A DNA stretch of 64,000 nt from Bradyrhizobium sp. (GTDB lineage: Bacteria > Pseudomonadota > Alphaproteobacteria > Rhizobiales > Xanthobacteraceae): positions 108,041 through 172,040 of the forward strand of contig NZ_JALHLP010000007.1 of the NCBI RefSeq assembly GCF_022844465.1. The letters are read 5' to 3'. The notes below the pieces were generated by a model. That model saw only the letters and a list, made by a program, of their open reading frames with translations, was not told the DNA's origin and ran no database searches. The translations under genes and the position numbers were made by a program. Below are positions 59,130-64,000 of this stretch, piece after piece. The number at the start of each line of letters is the position of its first letter. Position 1 is the stretch's first letter.

Positions 59130-59153
59130 ATGGCACGGCGCTCGCATGGTTAA
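59130..59153. promoter_or_regulatory. Sigma54-type promoter of flgI overlapping a CtrA-type octamer
   Basis: On the plus strand ATGGCACGGCGCTCGCA (59130-59146) fits the sigma54 -24/-12 pattern with ten bases between GG and GC. The next bases are TGGTTAA, so the minus strand reads TTAACCAT at 59146-59153, just where the flgI transcript would start. The promoter is about 65-75 bp before the flgI ATG. Confidence 0.65.
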
Positions 59154-59217
59154 TGCCGGATCATCCGTCATGGGAGTGACGTTGCGATCCGCTCGAAGAC
59201 CACAAGGGGAGCACAGG

Positions 59218-60342
59218 ATGCCCGGCATCCGTTCGGCACGACTGTTTTGGGTGGCCTGCGCCGTTCTGCTGGCGCTGGCGCTGGCGCTATCGCCGGCGGA
59301 CGCGACGTCGCGGATCAAGGACCTCGCCAATATCGAAGGCGTGCGGCAGAACCAGTTGATCGGCTATGGCCTCGTCGTCGGTCTCAACGGCACCGGCGAC
59401 ACGCTGAACAACATTCCCTTCACCAAGCAATCGCTGCAGGCGATGCTCGAGCGCATGGGCGTCAACATCCGCGGCGCCACCATCCGCACCGGCAACGTCG
59501 CCGCCGTCATGGTCACCGGCAACCTGCCGGCGTTCGGCACCCAGGGCACGCGGATGGACGTCACGGTTTCCGCGCTCGGCGACGCCAAGAATTTGCAGGG
59601 CGGCACCCTGCTCGTCACCCCCCTGCTCGGCGCCGACGGCAATGTCTACGCGGTCGCGCAAGGCTCGCTCGCCATCGCCGGCTTCGCGGCCGAAGGCGCC
59701 GCCGCCAGCGTCACCCGCGGCGTGCCGACCAACGGGCGGATTCCCAACGGCGCCATCATCGAGCGCGAGATCGAGTTCGCGCTCAACCGCCTGCCCAATG
59801 TGCGGCTGGCGCTGCGCAACGCCGATTTCACCACCGCCAAGCGCATCGCGGCCGCGGTCAACGATTTCCTCGGCGTCAAGACCGCCGAGCCGATCGATCC
59901 CTCCACCGTGCAGCTGGCGATCCCCGCCGAATTCAAGGGCAACGTCGTCGCCTTCCTGACCGAGATCGAGCAATTGCAGGTCGAACCGGATCTCGCCGCC
60001 AAGATCGTGATCGACGAACGCTCGGGCATCATCGTGATGGGCCGCGACGTCCGCGTCGCCACCGTCGCGGTGGCGCAGGGCAACCTCACCGTCTCGATTT
60101 CGGAGAGCCCGCAGGTCAGCCAGCCCAATCCGCTGTCGCGCGGCCGAACCGTGGTGACGCCACGCACCGGCGTCAGCGTGACCGAGGACGGCAAGAAATT
60201 TGCGGTCGTGAAGGACGGCATCTCGCTGCAGCAGCTCGTCGACGGTCTCAACGGCCTCGGCATCGGTCCGCGCGACCTCATCAGCATCCTGCAGGCGATC
60301 AAGGCCGCCGGCGCGATCCAGGCCGACATCGAGGTGATGTGA
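59218..60342 (+). CDS. flgI: Flagellar P-ring protein FlgI
   Basis: A 374-residue protein from the ATG at 59218 with AAGGGGAG upstream. It has a signal peptide (FWVACAVLLALALALSPADA), then TSRIKDLANIEGVRQNQLIGYGLVVGLNGTGDTLNNIPFTKQSLQAMLERMGVNIRG, the FlgI opening, and DLISILQAIKAAGAIQADIEVM at the end. It forms the periplasmic P ring. Together with flgJ it follows the sigma54-type promoter at 59130. Confidence 0.97.
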   Translation: MPGIRSARLFWVACAVLLALALALSPADATSRIKDLANIEGVRQNQLIGYGLVVGLNGTGDTLNNIPFTKQSLQAMLERMGVNIRGATIRTGNVAAVMVTGNLPAFGTQGTRMDVTVSALGDAKNLQGGTLLVTPLLGADGNVYAVAQGSLAIAGFAAEGAAASVTRGVPTNGRIPNGAIIEREIEFALNRLPNVRLALRNADFTTAKRIAAAVNDFLGVKTAEPIDPSTVQLAIPAEFKGNVVAFLTEIEQLQVEPDLAAKIVIDERSGIIVMGRDVRVATVAVAQGNLTVSISESPQVSQPNPLSRGRTVVTPRTGVSVTEDGKKFAVVKDGISLQQLVDGLNGLGIGPRDLISILQAIKAAGAIQADIEVM

Positions 60343-60698
60343 TGGAAGCGAACATGGTTCACGGCATCGGCGGATACGCGAAAGCCAGGTCGTCAATAAT
60401 CAACGGCCGCAGCGATCCGCAGCTCGCCGAGGCGCTGAGCAAGGTTTCGCCGGAAGCGCAGAAGAAGACGCGCGCCAAGGCCCAGGAGTTCGAGGCGGTG
60501 TTCCTCAACTCGATGTTTTCGCAGATGACCACCGGCGTCAAAGGGGACGGACCGTTCGGCGACACCACCGGCACCGGGGTCTGGCGCTCGATGCTGACCG
60601 ACGAGTACTCGAAATCCTTCGCCAGATCCGGCGGCATCGGCATCTCCAACGACGTCTTCCGCACCCTGATCCTGCAGCAAGCCAACCGCGCCGGCTGA
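60342..60698 (+). CDS. flgJ: Rod-binding protein FlgJ (N-terminal domain type)
   Basis: A 118-residue protein overlapping the flgI stop by one base. The region EALSKVSPEAQKKTRAKAQEFEAVFLNSMFSQMTTGVKGDGPFGDTTGTGVWRSMLTDEYSKSFARSGGIGISNDVFRTLILQQAN is the rod-binding domain. The C-terminal peptidoglycan hydrolase domain of enterobacterial FlgJ is absent, which is normal in alphaproteobacteria. It would cap the growing rod. Confidence 0.93.
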   Translation: MEANMVHGIGGYAKARSSIINGRSDPQLAEALSKVSPEAQKKTRAKAQEFEAVFLNSMFSQMTTGVKGDGPFGDTTGTGVWRSMLTDEYSKSFARSGGIGISNDVFRTLILQQANRAG

Positions 60699-60715
60699 CC
60701 AGAAGGAAATCCAGT

Positions 60716-61201
60716 ATGAGCGAGCCTCCCCAAGCAAGGCCTGCGGCTGCAAAGGCGATTTCGACGCCGGCGGAGGCGCGCAAGCTCGCCGAAGACCTGA
60801 TGGAAGTGATGAGCGCGCTGCTCGGAATCATCGAACGTGAGACCGAACTGGTGCGCGCCGGCAAGGTCGCCGAGGCGATGCGGCTGGAGCAGCAGAAGGG
60901 CGAGCTATCGCGCCGCTACATGATCACGGTGGAGCACCTCAAAAACGCCCAACAATATCTGGCGAAGGTTTCGCCTGACTTGCTGGCCGCGCTGCGGAGC
61001 CATCACGACACCTTCCGCGCCATGCTGCAGATCAATCTCACGGTGCTGGCGACGGCGCACGCGGTGTCAGAAGGCATCGTGCGCGGCGTCAACACCGAGA
61101 TCCAGCGCAAGAACATTCCCAATACCTATACCGCGTCGGGGCAGCGCGCCGCGCCAGGTCCACGCAACATGACCCCGCTTTCGGTCAGCCGCTCGCTGTA
61201 A
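60716..61201 (+). CDS. FlgN-like flagellar export chaperone
   Basis: A 161-residue, mostly helical protein: ARKLAEDLMEVMSALLGIIERETELVRAGKVAEAMRLEQQKGELSRRYMITVEHLKNAQQYLAKVSPDLLAALRSHHDTFRAMLQINLTVLATAHAVSEGIVRGVNTEIQRKN. This pattern resembles FlgN-type chaperones for hook-filament junction proteins. It is 17 bp after flgJ. Assignment is by pattern and position; the sequence motif for FlgN is weak. Confidence 0.7.
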   Translation: MSEPPQARPAAAKAISTPAEARKLAEDLMEVMSALLGIIERETELVRAGKVAEAMRLEQQKGELSRRYMITVEHLKNAQQYLAKVSPDLLAALRSHHDTFRAMLQINLTVLATAHAVSEGIVRGVNTEIQRKNIPNTYTASGQRAAPGPRNMTPLSVSRSL

Positions 61202-61347
61202 GGCGATCGCTACATTTTTAGCTAAATTGCAGCACCGGCGTCATCCGGAAATTCAGCGTGTTCCCTTACTCAGCATTGAGGGGTGCCGGGCCATATTGCC
61301 ATCGACGAGGGGTTGGGATTTGACTCGAAGGAAGCCTGGAGGCTGCC

Positions 61348-61725
61348 ATGAGTACAGATTTCAGCATCAAACCGGTGGGGGCACCGGTTGCCGCGCCGAT
61401 CGTTCAGCACGCGAGCGAGACGTCTCAACGTGCGGTGCCGACTGAGTTGCCGGCCAGCCAGACCGTCTCGGCGCCGGAGACGACTGCGCGCCTGCGCCTC
61501 GATGCCGACCCTGTCCGCGCCTCCCTCTCGAAGCCGGTATCGAACCAGGTGGTGATCGATCAAGACGCGCGCGCCGTCGTCTATCAGGTCGTCGACAACC
61601 TGACCGGCCTGGTGGTGAAGCAGTTTCCCGAGGAAGCCGTGCTGCGCCGCCGCGCCTATTTCCTGACCCTCGACCTGACCAAGGAACTGCCGACGCGTCT
61701 GCGCGAAACCGACCGGACGGCTTGA
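61348..61725 (+). CDS. FlaG-like flagellar protein
   Basis: A 125-residue protein from an ATG after GGAGG. The C-terminal part VVIDQDARAVVYQVVDNLTGLVVKQFPEEAVLRRRAYFLTLDLTKEL fits the FlaG pattern (…VVDxxTGxVVRQFPxExLLxxxxxL…). The N-terminal 60 residues are Pro/Ala/Thr-rich and probably disordered. FlaG-family proteins influence filament length in other bacteria. No strong promoter was seen in the preceding 146 bp. Confidence 0.68.
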   Translation: MSTDFSIKPVGAPVAAPIVQHASETSQRAVPTELPASQTVSAPETTARLRLDADPVRASLSKPVSNQVVIDQDARAVVYQVVDNLTGLVVKQFPEEAVLRRRAYFLTLDLTKELPTRLRETDRTA

Positions 61726-61732
61726 TCCGGCA

Positions 61733-62098
61733 TCATTTGGCGCGGGCCGCGTAGGCGCTGTCGAGATAGGTCTGGCCGCTCGCCGGATCGGTGACGACGT
61801 TCTTGACCTCCGCCTTGCCGAGCGCGGACAGCTTGAACTTGGTGTCGCCGATCCGGAACGAATTGTCCTTGATCAAAACTTCCTGGAACTTGTTGGTGCC
61901 GCCGCTCTGATACTGCACCTTGGCGCGAAACCCCGAGACGTTCGTGATCGTGAACTTGAACGTCTTGTTGTCAGGATACTTGCCGGTCCAGTTGCCCTCA
62001 TAGAGCGCGGGATCGACCGGCACATAGGGGGTCTTCGACGGAACGGTCAATCCCACCGCCTTGTAGTTGGCCGTGATGATGCCCCAGATATCAGCCAT
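61733..62098 (-). CDS. Small beta-rich protein of unknown function
   Basis: A 121-residue protein. GNWTGKYPDNKTFKFTITNVSGFRAKVQYQSGGTNKFQEVLIKDNSFRIGDTKFKLSALGKAEVKNVVTDPASGQTYLDSAYAARA suggests a small beta barrel, like lipocalin-type or outer-envelope proteins. No signal peptide at the visible start (MADIWGIITANYKAV). It lies between the FlaG-like gene (convergent) and flaF (same strand, 24 bp upstream), so a flagellar or surface role is possible. I do not recognise the family. Confidence 0.65.
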   Translation of the reverse strand: MADIWGIITANYKAVGLTVPSKTPYVPVDPALYEGNWTGKYPDNKTFKFTITNVSGFRAKVQYQSGGTNKFQEVLIKDNSFRIGDTKFKLSALGKAEVKNVVTDPASGQTYLDSAYAARAK

Positions 62099-62122
62099 GT
62101 CGGCGCGCCAGCTCCACCGCGG

Positions 62123-62488
62123 TCAGCCGCGGCCGGACAGGCCGGCGGCAAGGTTGCAGTTGATGTCGATCAGCGGCTTCAGCTTTGCCGGATCCGGATC
62201 CATCTGCATGTCGACCGTCTGCTTCATCACGAACACGCCGATATTGGCGATGTTCTGCCGGACCTCGATCGGTTGCGGATTTTCGTTGGCCTCCACGGCG
62301 CTCATGAAGATCGACCAGAGACGGCGATTGAAGATCAGCGCGTTGTGCATCGCCGTGTCGGGACCGCTCCAGTTGGATTGAACATCCTGCAGTTGCCGGG
62401 CAGCCTTCAGAAGCGCCTGCGCTTCGATTTCGCGGGCCGATGTGGTCGTGTGCGACGTGCGGGCGTAGGCTTGGGCTGCGTTGGACAT
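62123..62488 (-). CDS. flaF: Flagellar biosynthesis regulator FlaF
   Basis: A 121-residue protein: NAAQAYARTSHTTTSAREIEAQALLKAARQLQDVQSNWSGPDTAMHNALIFNRRLWSIFMSAVEANENPQPIEVRQNIANIGVFVMKQTVDMQMDPDPAKLKPLIDINCNLAAGLSG, clearly the FlaF family. FlaF with FlbT tunes flagellin translation in alphaproteobacteria; flbT is not visible in the window. A CtrA-type octamer lies about 85 bp upstream. Confidence 0.95.
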   Translation of the reverse strand: MSNAAQAYARTSHTTTSAREIEAQALLKAARQLQDVQSNWSGPDTAMHNALIFNRRLWSIFMSAVEANENPQPIEVRQNIANIGVFVMKQTVDMQMDPDPAKLKPLIDINCNLAAGLSGRG

Positions 62489-62569
62489 TCATGACCTCGA
62501 TGGGAGCGGTACTTCACCGCGGGACTTCAGGGAAAACGCCCTAACTTCATACAACTAGCGCCTTTAAAT

Positions 62570-62577
62570 ATGGTTAA
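62570..62577 (-). promoter_or_regulatory. CtrA-type octamer upstream of flaF
   Basis: The minus strand reads TTAACCAT, 82-90 bp before the flaF ATG and in its orientation. Same motif as at the flgB, fliL and fliX upstream regions. Binding is inferred. Confidence 0.5.
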
Positions 62578-62713
62578 TGGCGATTACCCATTGTGGCGCC
62601 GGCCCGGCTGGAATGCGTGTTCTTGGCAGCATGATCGGCACTGGTTCCGATGCAATTAAGATCGAAGCTCAAGTTTTCCACTTCGGCACATTCTGTTCGC
62701 GCCAGCGGTGCTC

Positions 62714-62741
62714 AAAAAAAACGGCGGGGTTTCCCCCGCCG
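62714..62741 (-). terminator. Intrinsic terminator after flagellin
   Basis: Reading leftward: CGGCGGGG, loop GAAA, CCCCGCCG, then eight T. An eight-pair GC stem and a clean U-run directly downstream of the flagellin gene, a classical Rho-independent terminator. Confidence 0.92.
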
Positions 62742-62765
62742 CCGGAATCGTTGACGTCATGGAGC

Positions 62766-64000
62766 TTACCGCAGCAGCTGCAGCACGCTCTGTTGGGCCT
62801 GGTTGGCCAGCGCCAGCGCGGACACCGCGATCGACTGGCGGGTCGACAGCGCCTGGCTGTTGGCCGCTTCCTCGTTGGTGTCGGCCAGCGTCAGGTTCGA
62901 CGAGCCGGTCTGCAGCACGTTGATCAGGTTCTTGGAGAAGTCCTGGCGGATCTGCACGATCGACAGGTTGGAACCCAAGGCAGACGCCTGCGTGCGCAGC
63001 AGGGTCGAGGCGCTGGTCAGGCTGCCGACAACGCGGTTGGTGGCTGCGTTGTCGATGAAGTCGGTGCCGTTGACCAGGTTGGCGAGGCCGAGACCGGCGG
63101 CGTTGAAAGTGACGCCGGTGATGTTCAGCGTCGACTTGCCGGTTTCGTTGAACGTCAGCTTGAGCTGATCGCCGCCCAGCAGATTGATGCCGTTGAACGA
63201 CGCGTCCTGCGAGGTGGTGGTGATCTGCGACAGGATGCCGTTGAACTGGCTCACCAGGTTGCTGCGGATCGCCTGCGCCGACGCGTCGGCAACCGGAGCC
63301 GTTGCGGTCGAGAAGGTGATTGTGCTGGTGAGCGTGCCGCCGAGCACACCGCCCGAGGCGATCGACCCGAGGGTCGAGGACGCATATTCGTTGACGGTGG
63401 TGATCGTCAGCCTGCCGGTCGAGTCCAAGGTCGCATTCAGGTTGTTGGCCAGCAGCGAGGCATTGAGCTGTTCGAGGGTCTTGACCGTGCCGCCGGTGCC
63501 GTCGCCAAAGGTGACGTTGACGGCGGTGCCGCCGTTGAAGGAGGTGAAGGTCAGGTTCTTGCCCGAAATGCTGCCCGCCGCCGCGGTGCGACCCGCGTTG
63601 AACGAGGTATTCGTTCCGGTGTTGCCGGTAAGGCCGAGCGCCGAGAGCGTGTTGCCAGTGCCGACGATGGCGAGATCCGCCGTCGTTCCGGTGGATATCT
63701 GCAGCGCGCCGCTCGAGTTGATCGACGAGTTGGTCTGGCCCGCGGCGGTGGTCACCGTCGCCGTGCCGCTGGCGTTGACCGCGGAACGAACCCCGGTCGC
63801 CAGGTCGATCGCCTTCAGCACGTCGGCGATGGTCGCCGCCTGCAGGAAGACCGTGGAATTGCCGCTGCCGTCGGTGACGAGGTTGCCGTTGACGCCGGAG
63901 CCGGCGGCGACGCCCGCCGCCAACGGCGTCGGGGCATTCTTGAAGGTGACGATCTTGCCGTTGACGTTCAGCGTGGAGCCGTCCTGGATCAGGTTGCCGA
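62766..64000 (-). CDS. Flagellin (N-terminus outside window)
   Basis: The frame is open from the right window edge to a stop at 62766, at least 411 residues, so the conserved D0/D1 N-terminus is missing. The C-terminal D1/D0 region is clear: SLTSASTLLRTQASALGSNLSIVQIRQDFSKNLINVLQTGSSNLTLADTNEEAANSQALSTRQSIAVSALALANQAQQSVLQLLR. The middle has the variable, Ser/Thr/Gly/Ala-rich surface domain. It is the filament subunit and is followed by a strong terminator; its promoter lies outside the window. Confidence 0.95.
   Translation of the reverse strand, partial: GNLIQDGSTLNVNGKIVTFKNAPTPLAAGVAAGSGVNGNLVTDGSGNSTVFLQAATIADVLKAIDLATGVRSAVNASGTATVTTAAGQTNSSINSSGALQISTGTTADLAIVGTGNTLSALGLTGNTGTNTSFNAGRTAAAGSISGKNLTFTSFNGGTAVNVTFGDGTGGTVKTLEQLNASLLANNLNATLDSTGRLTITTVNEYASSTLGSIASGGVLGGTLTSTITFSTATAPVADASAQAIRSNLVSQFNGILSQITTTSQDASFNGINLLGGDQLKLTFNETGKSTLNITGVTFNAAGLGLANLVNGTDFIDNAATNRVVGSLTSASTLLRTQASALGSNLSIVQIRQDFSKNLINVLQTGSSNLTLADTNEEAANSQALSTRQSIAVSALALANQAQQSVLQLLR

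Noticed and set aside
1..64000. tRNA, rRNA or intact insertion sequence
   Set aside because: No cloverleaf-like tRNA, rRNA stretch or transposase frame could be recognised by eye in the window.

Overview
The window looks like chromosomal DNA of a Bradyrhizobium-type alphaproteobacterium (Nitrobacteraceae). This rests on the uniformly high GC, alphaproteobacterial flagellar genes (fliX, flaF, motE, a DUF6468-type gene), a CckA-type hybrid kinase, CtrA-like and sigma54-like promoter motifs, and imperfect palindromic repeats beginning CGTCATTCCGGG. The species call is inference. No rRNA, tRNA, CRISPR array, intact insertion sequence or phage was seen.

Layout. 1-5.4 kb: an amide uptake and hydrolysis operon (two LivJ/AmiC-type binding proteins, a LivH-type permease, an amidase) with a divergent MarR regulator. 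5.5-17.6 kb: small regulator/enzyme modules. These are an MmyB-type XRE regulator with a 26-nt operator repeated 3.5 kb away before a membrane protein; a GST and GMC oxidoreductase opposite a LysR; an NsrR-like regulator opposite a truncated haemoglobin and a 44-residue membrane peptide; a SET-domain protein with a histone-H1-like tail; a TetR with two operators in front of a carotenoid oxygenase; then MAPEG and YciB membrane proteins. 17.7-25.1 kb: class I fumarase, a GFA-type protein, a second GST, an MHYT-GGDEF-EAL protein and a Tim44-like protein.

25.3-45.4 kb is the core: CckA followed by flagellar operons flgB-flgC-fliE-fliQ-fliR-flhB, fliO-fliP, fliL-fliM-DUF6468-motE-large TPR protein, and flgF-flgG-flgA-flgH. 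58.5-64 kb holds the rest: fliX opposite flgI-flgJ-flgN-like-flaG-like, then flaF and a flagellin cut by the window end. The octamer TTAACCAT (part of known CtrA motifs) stands before flgB, fliL, fliX and flaF, and sigma54 -24/-12 elements stand before flgF and flgI. This implies early operons under CckA-CtrA and later operons under RpoN, as in the Caulobacter hierarchy.

Between the two flagellar blocks (45.5-58.2 kb) lie a HigBA-like pair whose toxin start seems frameshifted, a sulfite dehydrogenase/cytochrome c pair, a TctABC transporter with an aspartate dehydrogenase, several small stress or membrane proteins, an OpgC-like protein, about 0.9 kb of structured non-coding DNA (55.3-56.1 kb), YidB-like and GlsB-like proteins, a 2-keto-4-pentenoate hydratase and a DksA-like protein lacking most zinc ligands.

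Two features stand out as a system: the repeated pairing of a leftward CtrA-type promoter with a rightward sigma54 promoter in two flagellar intergenic regions, and the structured element at 55.3-56.1 kb.
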